A stretch of 64,000 nt of DNA. Source: Penelope pileata (lineage: Eukaryota; Chordata; Aves; Galliformes; Cracidae). Below the pieces are notes generated by a model. The model searched no databases. It was not told where the DNA came from and saw only the letters and a program-made list of their open reading frames with translations. The stretch spans positions 472,896 to 536,895 of the forward strand of contig WBMW01000170.1 in the NCBI GenBank assembly GCA_013396635.1, read 5' to 3'. The position numbers were made by a program, and so were the translations under genes. Shown piece by piece: positions 48,601-61,800 of the stretch (positions within the stretch are counted from its first letter, which is position 1; the number at the start of each line of letters is the position of its first letter).

Positions 48601-51600
48601 TATACTGGGGACCAAATCACACTGCTTTATATCTTTAAACAAAAACTAATCTCTTCTTCCTTTCATTTTTCTTACGTATTGTTTTTTGTTGGTTTACATC
48701 CGTACGGTGTTTTGGCTGGTATGCAGCTATTGATGCGCTGCTGAACAAACGTGAGATGCGGAGCCTTCGTAGCCAACACTTTTCTTGCGTTCTTGAGGAG
48801 ACACAGTGCTGCCTCTGCTGCCAGCACGCACCTGGCTGGGTCGGCAGGGAGAGATCTGGCCTTCACGGGTGTTTCAGGAGACCCCCAGAAGTGCATTGAG
48901 CTAGGGATGTCCCACGCAGAAAGAGACGACCACATTTTACAGTAAGAGGAGGCTTTTAAAAATGAAGTATATGTATATATTAGAACTTCTGTTTATTAGC
49001 TGAAGCTCTGTTTCTGGCAGTAAAGATGCACAAATCAAAGCAAGAGAAGAGATGGCCTGCAGTTAGAGGAGACAGCTTTAGCTGCGCTTCTGAGCGGGTG
49101 CTCCGATGGAACAGCAAAACCAACAACATGTGGAAGAAGAGAATAAAAGTCTCCATCTTGCAGTTCTTAAAGCTTCTAAAACTTAGGTTGGGGTTACAGC
49201 ATGAAGTTACAGTTTGTGTGCCAAAATAAGTTCAAAATCATTGATTAACTCACTCCTGTTGCAAGACACTGAAAGAGAGGTGAGGCCTCAAAACCAAAAA
49301 TCAAAACAAAACAAAAGAAAAACCACTACAGAATGAAACAAAGCAAAGACAAAGCAGCAACAACAAACGCTGAACAGTAGTTATTTTATCAAATTATAGG
49401 CCTTAAGCCAAATTTGGCTTTTTCATTGTACATACTTTGCCTGTTTCATCTTATTCACGGCAGTTGTCTTGTCGTGAGTGGGGTGACATGGGAGGTAAAG
49501 CAGAGGGCAATGAGTTCACCAAGAAATTCAGATATTCAAAGCACAGTAATATGCTTAAAATACAAAACGTATTGAAATCTATGGGGAGAAAATTCTGCCC
49601 GTCTCTTACATTTTTTACTTGATTAATAGATTAAATATACTGGTGTTGCACTGGTCTTCAATTTGTTTATTTTAAGTCTGCAGTAACTAACTGCAGGAAT
49701 TCCTGAAAAGCAGAATGAAGCCTGGATATGCGCTCATGGATCGGTATCTGTAATTCATACCCTGTGATGTGGCCAGCCTGGTGCTAAAACAACACATTCA
49801 GTGGGCTAGAAGTATTGCAAGGCAAGGTATGTCTGACAGCCAACATGATGATGCTTGTCCATTTTCTCCTAAAGTGGGGGGAGAATCATGAACATGGAAA
49901 ATAGAAGCAGGAGGAAGGAAGGACACGGAGAGTGACTCAACAGGTGACAAAAAGGTGAGATTGTGTATATGCAACGTGATCGAGTTGGAAAAACAATCTG
50001 TTGAGCCAGGGGGGTTGCAGACAAACCAGCAGGGGAAGAAGTCAGCTTAGTCAGGAGGTAGAAATCTGATGCTGCCTGGAGGGAGTCTGAAGATGGGTCT
50101 GATGATTCCAATGTGAGTTTCTCAAAACGTGAATTCTTCCTGGCCAACCGGACGCCTTCTAGTGAACTGTATACGTTAGCTTAAAATAACTCCATCTGAA
50201 ATGGTCTTGGGGCTGAAAGTTTGCCTAGAACAGCATTTGAACTCTCAAGAGTGTGAGGTTCAGCAAGCCAAGTGAGAGCCAGAAGGATCTCCTGCAATTC
50301 AATATTCAACAGATGTTAAAACTTTCACGTTCCTAATGTGCAAGAGAGAGTCGTGGAAAAAAGAGTCAGGGGAGAAGAAATTTTAGAAGCACTGTTCCTG
50401 ACTTGCAGGTGTAAATGTCCACTGAACACTGAAATAAATAGGGGAGAAATGGCAAGGAGGGGACTAAGAAAGAAACACGAAAGCTGAAAAAGACTGTGTT
50501 TCAGTGCGGTCAAAATTGTATATGCATGTATATGAAGGTGATAAAAAATGTAATACGGGTTTTTAATGTAACGCATCACGTTGAAATAGAGTGGGTCTGA
50601 AGAGAGGATGGGGGAAGTTCCAAGGAGGCATTCAGCAGGGATGTGGAAGCATTCCGTGTGCAGAGGCATCAGAAATGTATTGTGGGGGCTTCACCTCCCA
50701 GCCTCTGGGAAACTGCTCGAGCATCGTCTGCGTGTCTTACCCGAGGTTCTGAGATGTGCACGTGAAGATCCCCAGCCAAGACAGAAAGTGAGATATCTGA
50801 AATTCTAGGAAATTTTAAGGAAGAAAATCAGTAAAGAAGCAACAGAAATCAGAAAGAAAAGCATTGAAACTTTACTTATCATGGTTTACAAACCCAAAAT
50901 ATGAGTGTCCCAGCATCTTCCTTCTTCGCTTCCTGCAAGCTTAGCGTGTTTTCCAAGTACAACGGTGCCTTTCTGCGGGGTTTCTCCACACTTTTGCGAG
51001 TGTTACTGACTAAATATAAAGCTGCTCTTTGAAAGAAGAGTTACTTTCCCTTTTGGCACTTCTGAATATTTCTGTTTCAACTCTGTGCTCTTTTCCCCCC
51101 AAGATCTGGGTTGCAGAGCTGCTTACTTCAGCCCCCAGCGGAGGCCTATTTGTATTGGCTTTGATGTAAGCAGCGAGCTTGGTTTAATTTTAATGTTCCA
51201 AGGGAAGAGTTTATTCACAAATGAATTACACAGCATGAAATCTTAAAAGCTTCATGGGAAAAAAATGCATAATGATTTTGGTTGGGAAAAATATTACCGA
51301 AGCGATGTTCTCCTGGTCTAAAAACACAACGTGTTTCCACGAAGAGAAAAGAGAGCGGGCAGGATGAAAGGAGAGGCTCCGGCTGCAGAACGGCACGCAG
51401 CGTGTGCCCGGTAGGTGAAGTGCATGTGCAGACTGGAATGAGAAATGCCCCAGAGGGAGAAGGAAAACATCCTGATTTCCAAGCAACGAGCCCAGAACGC
51501 AGCCTGCTGAGCTTGCCACCTTGCTGTTGGGATCTTCAGCAGAGCTCTGTGCAAGATCCTGAATACCTCGTAAGCACTACAGCTAATTTTGGTCATGTCT

Positions 51601-51837
51601 TTTAACCCTCTGTGGTCATTTGTTTAGTGCCAGCAGCATGTGTCATATTTAAGAGAAGAAACAAATTGCTGTGCGTGAGGCTGGGTGGCTCCTGCAAGCA
51701 CAGCACCCCTGATCCTCGGGAAGCCACAGGATGGGGACTCTTGAAAATGTCTCACCGCAGCGCACAGCTTAAAAACCTTCTCTGAAATTGCCAACGCTGC
51801 CCTGCTGTCAGCCGCCTCTTCTCCAGGAAGGAAACCT
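42651..51837. other. non-coding DNA of mixed GC content
   Basis: No gene recognised over about 9 kb. GC-richer patches occur at about 42770-42900 and 46555-46620 but neither has a convincing frame or exon pair. An A-rich low-complexity run lies at about 49285-49370, and a short TTTA run at about 45668-45686. Frames such as 44100-44522 minus and 45293-45646 plus carry no motifs. Confidence 0.5.
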
Positions 51838-51919
51838 TGCCGGCAGCGCTACGGGTGAGGCGCTGGGCGATGCCGGGCCGCGGGGCCGGGGCACGGAGCC
51901 GCCGTGCCTGCAGGGCCCG
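51838..51919. promoter_or_regulatory. short CpG-dense patch, possible edge of a CpG island
   Basis: About 80 bases with around a dozen CpG dinucleotides, including GGGCCGCGGGGCCGGGG, stand out from an AT-rich, CpG-poor neighbourhood. The patch stops at a single N (51920), after which composition returns at once to AT-rich. GC-rich islands are often lost from avian assemblies, so a larger island may be missing here. A GTGAGG donor-like site lies at about 51855. No gene can be tied to it from the sequence. Confidence 0.35.
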
Positions 51920-51920
51920 N

Positions 51921-54900
51921 TTTCAAGTAAAAGAGGGTATTGCAAGCAGGATGGAGGGTGTAGTTAATTTGCTTAATGGACGCCCCAAAGAAACGCAGGA
52001 GAAGCAAACAAGAAGGCTTATGTGGCTCAAGGAGGGAGACGTGACAGCCTGTCACGTAAGAATGAGAATGAAAGTAAACTGATGTTTTTATGAGGTTTTA
52101 TTGAAGCGTTACGAAATAAGTCTCTTAAAAATATGTATCTATCATTTGGTGATCATGGAAAAGGTTCATCTTTTGTTGCAAGGAGGCAGAAGGGACAAAA
52201 GCACCTCCTGCACCCAGGGAGCAGGCTCAAGGGCAGGCATCTGCCTCCCGCCATGTTGAGCATCCTGCCAGCTCCTCCGCTGGGCCCAGCCGTGGAGCCA
52301 GGGGCTGGCCGTGCAGCCGCAGAACAGCCCTGTGTGAGGCTCTGAGGACTTGCCTGAGGCATAGGTGTGATGCCAGCCAGCTGGCCAAACACACAGAAAT
52401 GCGTTTTACCTTCCCTGCAGATGTTGGGTGGGGACAACCAAGCTAGAAGCTTCCCGGGCTCTCAACCCTCGGCCAAAGACATCGCCTTTCATGCTGCGTC
52501 TCCTCTTTCTACATCCCCTCAAAAGAAAACAAACATGCCTGCAGCTGTGAAGGTTTCTCAATATTATCCCGTCAGTAACAAGCACGGAACATTTTCATCC
52601 ACCATAAATCACGCTCAAACTAATATAAATATTTTTTAATCTAGGGCCCTTTTAAAGATCTAAGTGTTACCACTCTACCTGTAACTCTCATTAGGCAACA
52701 CTGCAGCTTGTATCTGCAATAACATCTGAACTTGTTGTTTTTCTGGAACATCTGCGTTCAGCTGGGGAGGAGGGAGAGAAGCACAGCCGTTCTGAGGTAA
52801 CTGCATAGCTAAAACAAGTTTCTGCCTCCGAAAGTTGGAGTAATGGCCGTTCCCGGTAGCCCTGTGCCCTCTGGGTTGGTGGGTATGGACTCTATCACGT
52901 GGAGCAGACAGCTACAAATTAATAGAGGAGAAATTATTCTTTGTCCTGTGAATCGTGGTATCCACAGAACTACACCATCATTTCTTTCTCCAGTTTCTGG
53001 TTCAATTCCTATTCAGCTCAACCTCAGAAAAATTCCAGCCAGACTGAGCATGAATTTCAACTCAGTCAATATCTATGCTGGTTCCATGCCATTTTCTTGT
53101 TGTGATACACATATTGCCTAGGACCCAGAAGGCAATTAAGATAGCTGAGTGCTGAGATTATTTTCTAACTTTTTGTGACTCTCATGGTTGTATCTCTTCT
53201 GGCTTCTAAGTCTTCATGGTTATTGGAGCAAGAATGTGGCAAGAATCACCAGAGTATGTATTCCATATAAGAAAGATAAGACCTCAGAAGAATACTAAAC
53301 AGCTCCTGCAATACCATTTAGAAATATAGGAGATACCCATTACCAATATCAGAGAAAAATATAGAAAAACAAGATTGACAACTCTCAGCTTTGGGTGTTT
53401 TGACTTCAAAACTCTGTGAGCTGAACCTCCCCCTACCAAGGTCAGAATTCATGTTGAAATTCCAAGATAAAAAAACATGAATTCGAACTTATAAAAATGA
53501 AAGTCAATTTTTCGACCGCTGTCTGATCACCATCCTGTCAGGTCAGCAAAACTGCGAACCAATTACCAACCACTTAAAAATGTAATGAAGTGTCTATTTT
53601 ACTGAAAGAGGCCAGTTTGTGTTTGCCCAAGGATCATTACGCTGCTTCACAGCACCAGACTATATGTGACTTAAACATTATATTTCTAAAGGAAATGGTT
53701 ACAAAGCACTCACTTTTCATGTGCATGCTTTGCCACAAGACAAAGTGAACTGCATTATTGATTTCAATTGTCTCTCAATTTCTCATATATATAATCTGTG
53801 TGTACATAAACGTGTGTATGTTGACAAGCATATTTGTTCATAGTGGAGCATAATTTCTTGATATATTCATTCTCTTTTTGCCCCCCTCTCCCCTGTCCTT
53901 TGGACGTTGAAACCTTTCTGCGTAAACTAATGTGTAGCAAAGACTATGATTCTGTATTACCTGACTTGTACATCGGCAACAGTAAGATCGCATGTGCAAT
54001 TTGCACAGGACACATCTCAGTGGACTGAGAAACAGCCAACCATGTCACAGCATCTTTTGTTGAAATCACTACAGGGAGCATCCCTGTTACTTTGGGAGGG
54101 TGGCAGAGTATTTTGGACTTAGGTAACTTACAGCTGTGAACTTTCTGAGCGCCAAACGAAACAGAACAAAAATATATTCCCTCTGCGCCTAGCAGTTGCG
54201 ATGCTTTTCACAAGAGAAAACACAGCAATCTAACTATAAATAGCAACTTAACTAAAATTAGATAGAACTGGCAGGCTGTAGCATATGAATGGGAGCACTG
54301 TTAATATGCTCATCAGGTACTGGACGGGAACCAAATCTGACAGGGAATGCTACAGTGCGAACTTTCTGTGCCTGGAAAAATGAGCAGAAATGGCTGAATG
54401 AACAGGGCCAGGGATGTTTTCATAACTGGGTAATAATGTCAGGGACTGCCCGACTATGTTGATTAAATTTAAATGGAGTACTGCTAGTAGGAATATTTCT
54501 CCGTATTCCTTATTGCATTGGTTTGTTTATGCTAACAGAAAATGCCATTAAACCTAATGAATAAAGAAATGTGGGAAAACGTTTAGGGAAAAATTAATGC
54601 TGTAATACTCAGTAAAGTTAAACTGAGCTGGCTAATGGTGTAAATTTAAAGCACATAACTGCTTTTGTATGTTTTTATTCAGAAATAGTTAAGGCTCCTC
54701 TACGCTCCTACGTGGTGAAGTTACTGAGCAGTAGACAAAGATGGTACTCGGCACTCATCTGCTGCCTCACCCCCTGCTATGGGAATGCTTTTGCCTCACA
54801 TAGCTTTGCCTAATTCAGACTGAACCCTACAGTGTAGAAAGTGCCATTACGGTTACAAAATGTTAAAGAAACTTCAGCTGAGCAGGTGATAGGGCTGACC

Positions 54901-55284
54901 TTCTTCCTACATGTAGCACCGTTGAAATGCAATCACTTCTGCACCTGCTGTCAATCAGCCCACACTTCCATACACGGCTTCTTTTTTTCCCCCCTAAAAA
55001 AATTCAAGTTACCTCATACAAAGGCACCTTGAGGGCATGCTATATTTCCACAAGGAAAGTCATAGCAAAGCAGCTGATGAATTATGAATTTACACTGAGC
55101 TTATTGTCCAGTGTCTCTCCCGTGTTGATAAACCATCGGTTTGCTTCATTTTAATTCACTTCAACTGTGAATTAAGTTAAATTACAGCCAGCTGACTCCT
55201 AAATACGTGTCCGTAGAGGAATTATATGTGTGTTATTTCTACTCACTACAAAATCACATCTTTACAGTTAATTCACTTTGACAC
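51921..55284. other. non-coding DNA
   Basis: No gene recognised. It may include later introns, further exons or the 3' end of the minus-strand gene that begins to the right, but I could not extend the exon chain here with confidence. Confidence 0.45.
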
Positions 55285-55501
55285 CTTGTGTAGGACAAGC
55301 CATTGGATCTGTTGGGTTCCTGCCAAAGCACCTTGAAGATAAGGAAGGAGATTTTGAACTAGTCTCAACAGACTGAACAAAATCTGATTTACAGACGTTT
55401 TTCAATTAAGTAGAAAATGGCTCAAGCGTAAAAGTATTTTTAAACATAACTATGATAAGTTAACCATTTTTAATTAGAAACATTAAAAGCAAACCATTTA
55501 C

Positions 55502-55808
55502 TCTTGGTAAATGGTACTCTTCATCCTTATTATGTTGTAACTGATCATTCAAACAGGCCACAATATTTGCTACCATGGCTGTTTTTACAGAAACCGTGTC
55601 TTCATATAGCTGTACCGCCTCGTTTTTAATGTACAGACTGATTTGAGTCTTACATAATTCAGTTTTCGTTCTGGCTTCAGGAAATAAGCTAAGTTGTTCT
55701 AACGCAAACTCTAAAAATAATGATCCTTTGAAACTGATACAGCCGCTCTGCAGATCTGTCACCATCGCATTAACAAGACTGTTACGCTGCTCTGAAGCCT
55801 GCATGAAG
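55502..55808 (-). CDS. exon 9 of the visible chain, unknown gene
   Basis: 307 bases, the longest open segment of the chain and the most protein-like. The acceptor CTGCTTTTCCTTGTAG ends at 55809, and the donor AGA|GTAAAT starts at 55501. It enters needing one base and leaves in phase 0. The translation is a long, leucine- and glutamate-rich helical stretch (for example LFLEFALEQLSLFPEARTK, then AMVANIVACLNDQLQ) with no proline-rich or low-complexity parts. No known domain is recognised. A possible next exon at 55285-55331 (acceptor CTTCCTTATCTTCAAG, donor ACAAG|GTGTCA, phase 0 to 2) is short and unproven. Confidence 0.65.
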
Positions 55809-58800
55809 CTACAAGGAAAAGCAGCTTTAGGTTGCAGCTAATGTTCTTGGCTTAGGAGAAAAAGTTTGTATGGTAACGATGCAGACTAGTGCTTTCAAAT
55901 TTAATCCTGCAGGGTTTGAAACAACGCTGTTGTTTCTCATTGAGGGGATTTAATATTTGGATTAGCCACTCGATTAGGAAGGCTATGAACTTTGTTTATG
56001 GATTTTTACTACTGCATTTTTAGTCCAACAGGGAGGCAAATTTTGAAGCATCTGTTTTCTCCGGGGAGATGTTATGTGTCAGTTGAGGAGAAGGAATGAA
56101 GTCTAATGAGGATCCAAATGTGCTTTCTGAATAACTATGTACGCACAGAGTGAGAACAAGCAATGCAACAAACTTGCAGAAAATTTTCTGTATGAAGATA
56201 TGAAACTTGCTAGAACATTGCTGTATTTCTTTTGGAAAACCTCTGCCAGGAAAACCATTCACACATTTCTTAAACAGAGTAATCAGTTTGAAAGATTCAA
56301 GAATAAAAGTTTTAGAAGGAAAATTATCCTGGATTCCAAACAGTGATCTAGGTAGAAAAAATATTTAAACAGAAAACTAACAAAGGAATTAATGAAAGTT
56401 CAGTCTACTTTTAACAATTCCATGGTATTTTTTAACCACTTCCTTTTCTCTTTCCAAGTCCTTCGCTTCTTCTTCACATTCGAAGCACATTTTGAGATAG
56501 CTGCCACTAGAGGTCAGTTGTTTATCATTGTCAGCATCATTAATGGCTATTAGTACTACGTAGTTTGAAAACAAAATGAATCCAAACTGGCTAAAATTAT
56601 TCTCTTTCTTACATACCTATAACATAAATACAAAGGTAAATACAAATGGGAATGACACTGTAGATATCAGAATGCTTACAACTGTTTAGTTGGAATTTTG
56701 TATAAAAAATCTGTTGAGTTCGATTTCTACTGAAAGCCACAGTCACAGTGCTGCTGTGTAATTTATGCCTTTCTCAATACGATATCTTAAAAAAAAAATA
56801 CTTGTCTAGACTATTAATTCTTTTAGCAGTCTTCCTGGAAAAGCTAAAAAGCCACTTGGTAAAATTTGGTGGGGAGTGTTGTAGTTTGCTGTGTACAAAG
56901 ATGAAATTTCCTGACACGTGAAGAAGATATGTGCATTCGTTTGAGTTACTGAAGTGCCAAAAGTAACAGAGAAATTACAGCTTTCACATTAGTAATGGTG
57001 ATGAAAATGAGTGTTAGATCTAGTATTTGTGCTTTTTGAATTGTGTACAGCAGTTTCTTATAGCAATTTATACCAACCCCAAACAGATGAACGTTCTTCT
57101 CCTTTGGTGGTGGATTCTCATGTCCCCTACATTTAGACAAGGTTCTGGTAGGTGAGCAGCAGGACTGTGTGGACCTAGCAATGTAGACTCCACAGTACAA
57201 TTTCAACCAATGCTGCCAGGGAAATACTAGATTCAAAGAAATCAAGCATCCACAAAATATATAAAGAATGACAACTGGATAGTCAAAAGCAGTGCAGATT
57301 GGCGTTTGCCTAGTGTCTTGGACGCATATCAGTGCAAAAGGGAGGAGTCAACCAGCCAGGCAGCATGAGCCTGGGATCAGATCAGCAGCCCCCAAATGTA
57401 TGGGGGAACTGTCACACAGTGCAGGGAAAAAAATAGTGCTGGAAAGAAAGAGGTAAAGGAGCTTGGGAGAAGAGGTGGCTAGATGATGTGTAGATATAGT
57501 TCAAATAAAGCGAGCCCTTAATTTTTCCAGTTGGCTTTCAAGCACTTTATTAGCTAGACAATGGCTTACACTACTTTGTATGAAAATGCAAAGGATGTAG
57601 AATGCTTATTGGTTTGGTCTTTCCCAGAGTGCAGTAAATGTCCATGCAGACAAGCATGAATAGAACAACCATTCCAATTCCAAACATACAGTCTTTTCAC
57701 AGACCATGAGCTCGTATCTGTTTTTATACAGGATAACAATATAATTTTTAGGCTGAGAAGTGCCAAAGAAAAATCAAGAACTTAATTTATTACAGTGAGG
57801 TGTTAACTAAATCAATTAACTGAAACAGTAAGGGGGTGACATTGCTGCCATTGTATCTGGCCCTACAGAACTCCACCGGTGCTATTTTCTCTCCCAGCAT
57901 CACGTGTCTCCCTGTGAATTAATGACCTTATGACAATGCCATCTACAGACCGACAGCGTGCAATAGCATGTGCTGCAGGGATTTAGTCAGCAGCCTTACA
58001 GTCGTTTGGAAATGCACGCAGGGTACATGCAGCTGATTAAGGGTATTTCTTAAAGGACCAAAGCAGCCCGGTAAAAGGAAACTGCTCACTTAACCAACCC
58101 TTCCATGAAACTATTTCCATGACATGCCTCTGTTCCACAGATCTAAGCAAGAGCAGGGTTTTGTTTGTTTGTTTGTTTGTTTTTGTAGAAGAAATAAAAC
58201 ATTATGTCTACTGGCCTTTCCTTGTTAAATAAATAGTAGAGGTCAATATTTTGGTAGAAACCACCCAGTAGTAAAAAGGGAGCTCCAGACCATCTGGACA
58301 GAGACCTTTGGATGTGTCCTGATCAGCCCCAGCACTGATGCCATTGCAACACTCCAAATTTCTTGTTTTGCTAGTTTTTCACTAAGACATTTTCCACTTT
58401 CATATTTTTTCCCAGGAAAATTTTCAGAGAATTCAGCTTCTACCTGATATGCAGACTATCTCAGGAAGACTGTATGAAAATAGATGATCTTCCAAGCCTA
58501 CTCTTTCCTTCACTCAGTCAGTGTGCACTAAACTCTCTCACAGAGATTTCTGACAGGCACAGCTATCATTAACCACATCCCTGAGTGCAGCCATCCACTC
58601 ATTGTCACCACTGCCTTTTAAAATTATTTTCCAGGTGTGTTTGAAATACACCAGGTGGTGTACCAGTGGTTAAAGGGCGAGCCTGTAACCATGCTGTTAA
58701 CCTGCACGACACAGGTGAGCATGCACAAGCAGAAGTCCGTATCCCGTGGTGGCTCAAGACCATCTACGTTACCTGGTAATGTTTTCATCCTTGCCTTTCA

Positions 58801-61800
58801 CTCAGGAAAAGAATTCCTGTGCCTTCATTAGTGTTTTATGGTGGGGGAAAAAGTCGTATTTTATTTTATTGCAGAAAGGTCCATTATGATTATTTCATTC
58901 AATAGCAGACATGCGAGAAAGCCTGGCTTTTTTTTTTTTTGGCTTTAAACAGAAACTCTTTCTACACATTTAGAAGAAACAATATAGCGAACATTTAGAG
59001 AGCGTCAATATTCCCCAAGTCTCTGAATTCAGTGAGCCTCAGACCCAGCTGTAAAAGCAATCATATCCACAGGTGAATTGTGACTTCTGTCAGAGATGTT
59101 AAACCTTTTTCTTACAGCTTCCAAGCAAGCAGAGGGAGGGAAGGAATGTAAGGATGTTTTTTAAATTGCAGAAGCTGGATAAAAACATCAAATTCTCATG
59201 GCTCTCACTTCAGGATCTGCACATGGGGAAACTTCATCCCAAGTTTCTGTGTGTTGGGGTGTGTCAGTCTCCTCTCCCTTCAACAGACAGAGAGGCTCAA
59301 GTTTTTGCTGTGGGTTACAGTTCACGGTGCAGCACGGGTTCAGAACATATGTCAGGATCTGGCCAAATATGAAAAATCTCAAACAATATCCAAGACTCTT
59401 TCTGCTTCAAAAGTCTCTCCTAGATGATTTCAGGTGAAAGAACAAAAAATCACAAAGTTCTGAGTATCAGTCAAATGGACTACAAATAAGGAAGAATTGG
59501 GGCTGCCAGCTTCTTTGGTTCTGCTTGGGTTTGGTTAAGGTTTGTAGTAAGGGTAAGCCTTTCAGTCACTGTTCAAAGAAGAAATGGATACTCTTATCCA
59601 CGACAGAATGAAAATAGAGTACGAGCTGTAGTACGTCCATTTTTCCCTAGTCTCTCCACTTTGTTTTTAACATGGCTTGATGCAACATAATCGCCGGTAC
59701 AGAAGTTCACAGTTACTCAATGTCCATTTACTTCATGCAAATATTTTTGTTATGATAGGATCATTATTTGTGAGGATGGCACAATTGTTCTGTTACTATT
59801 TTAAGCCAGCTGCCGGTAATGTGAAACTATTCACAGAGTACTGCAGAATAGTACTTTATGGTTTGCTAAAGCTGGATTTAGGGTTTTCTTTGGTGGTTTT
59901 GATGACTAAGTTGCTCAGGTTCTGGTTTGTTTGCGTCTGAGAACATCCTCAGAAGAGGGAATGCAATGTTTTGTTTCTACCAGAGAGTAATTTAAATGGA
60001 GAATATTTTTTTATGTTTACATAATTTCCAGGGCTGATAATCTTTGTTTTTTGTTGAGACAACATTTTATTACTAGGAATAAAAAAAATATGAGCTTAAG
60101 GGAAATCACCTGTTTGTGTTGTTGTCAATGCAAGGAGAAATACGTTTAAATGACAGGAAACTGGTTCTATTAAAGCTAAAAGCCGTGATCTGCTTTCCAG
60201 GAAACCTGAATATAATTTAGGTGGACACTGATCTTCATTTGGTACAGATGGTGCTTGCTGAATAGTCATGTAAATCAGTGGAATGTTGAAGTCATTCTAA
60301 CCAGTTTCTCACCAGGGCTGGAATCCCTACAATACATATTGTGTGTTGGCTTTGTTACTTTTATTAAACAATGAATTTTTTCTAGCTTCAGAAGCACATT
60401 GGTATATCCAGAACTGCTATAGCAAGAAAGGCCAATGCTGGCAGGCAGCTTTTCAGTTTGTTTCTTGACACCACCACCATCTATCTCTGCACTCAGGCGT
60501 AAGGGTCGTGAGGAAGAGAAAGTCGGTTTTATTTCTGTACTATGAACCTGGCAAACAGCCACCTCATCTGTGGTGCCAGGGCAAGGAAAATAGTAATATA
60601 GATAAGAATATGAATATGAAGGAGCTGCAGCTCTTACGCTGCAGTTAAACCCAGTCCGTGTGATAGATAAGCACTACAAATGGCAAGAGGCACAGCTAAA
60701 ACTCTGAGCTTCTGAAAAGCTGCAGAAGGTATAGCCTCGTCAGTATTGGTAAAGAGCAGCTCTGCATCGTCATTAACGGAGCGTTCAGAGTTCCCGTTTT
60801 GAGCAGTTGCTAGATATGCTTACAGCACATGTCAGTGTGCCTACAGCAGGAGGCTACGATGTGGTTCCTCTCAGTGTGCAGTAGATGTAATTTCTGTTTG
60901 TGCTGGAGGAACAAAAAGAAGTGCCAATTGATCCCTTCAGGTTCAGGACTATCTCACGTGAGATCTGAGGCTGTGTTCTGACTGATGTAAACAAAAGGTG
61001 GTTTTGATAGTTAGGCATTACCTAGTTCTTCCTAGAAAGCAATTTTTTTAAAAATTACATTTAATGCTCTAATTTTACTGTGTTGACCACTGATACTTTT
61101 GGTAGTGATACTGGAGAAAGACAGGAAAGTAATTTTCCTGGGTTTTGCTGTTGTTGATTGTTTGGTTTTCTTTTTTAACAACTTTCTGGGTTTGTATCGC
61201 TTCTGCACTGGTGAATGCAGCAAGGCAGAAGTAGTTACAACACTTTGATCTCACAGAACACCCAAAAGAAGAGAGAAAACCTTGTTGTTTCACTCATGTC
61301 CCCACAGGGCATGGGATGGACAGGCTGTGTGGTTCTAATGAAGGCTGAAGGACTGAAGTGTCTACAGAGTCTTTCTGAGGCCTGGCCCCACTCTGAGGTC
61401 TCCGCTGCCAACAACGTACAGTTGAAGGCCTCTGCTTCTTTCTCCCACAATGCTCTGCATCTGCTACATCTCAGCAGTACACTCATTGTCCTTTTTTAAT
61501 GCCAGATGCCCACAACTGAGCCCCAATCCGCATATCACATCAAGCCGCATCAAGCTTTCATCGTAACCTTTAAGGTGACCTTCATGTTCCTGGGTGTTAT
61601 CTCCTGCTGCAGCATAAGATCCTCTGGGAGGAGCTATCCCTTTACTTGCAGCAAATCATTCTGCTCTCCTGCCGTGAATAAAAAATAACAGTGGTGGGTT
61701 GGCAGCACGCATGGCACGAAGGACATGCTTGCCAAGAGCTGAGGCTTGATCCATGCGATCCCCAAAAGAATGGCTCACTGTATTTAGCGCGTTGCTCCAA

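Noticed and set aside
55285..55331. Possible tenth exon of the minus-strand gene
   Set aside because: The splice signals and phase fit, but it encodes only about 16 residues with no supporting feature. It is mentioned under exon 9 and not called.
58250..58480. Long minus-strand open stretch without ATG between exons 4 and 5
   Set aside because: It is open for about 70 codons after an AG, but no donor in the right phase was found and the composition is not protein-like.
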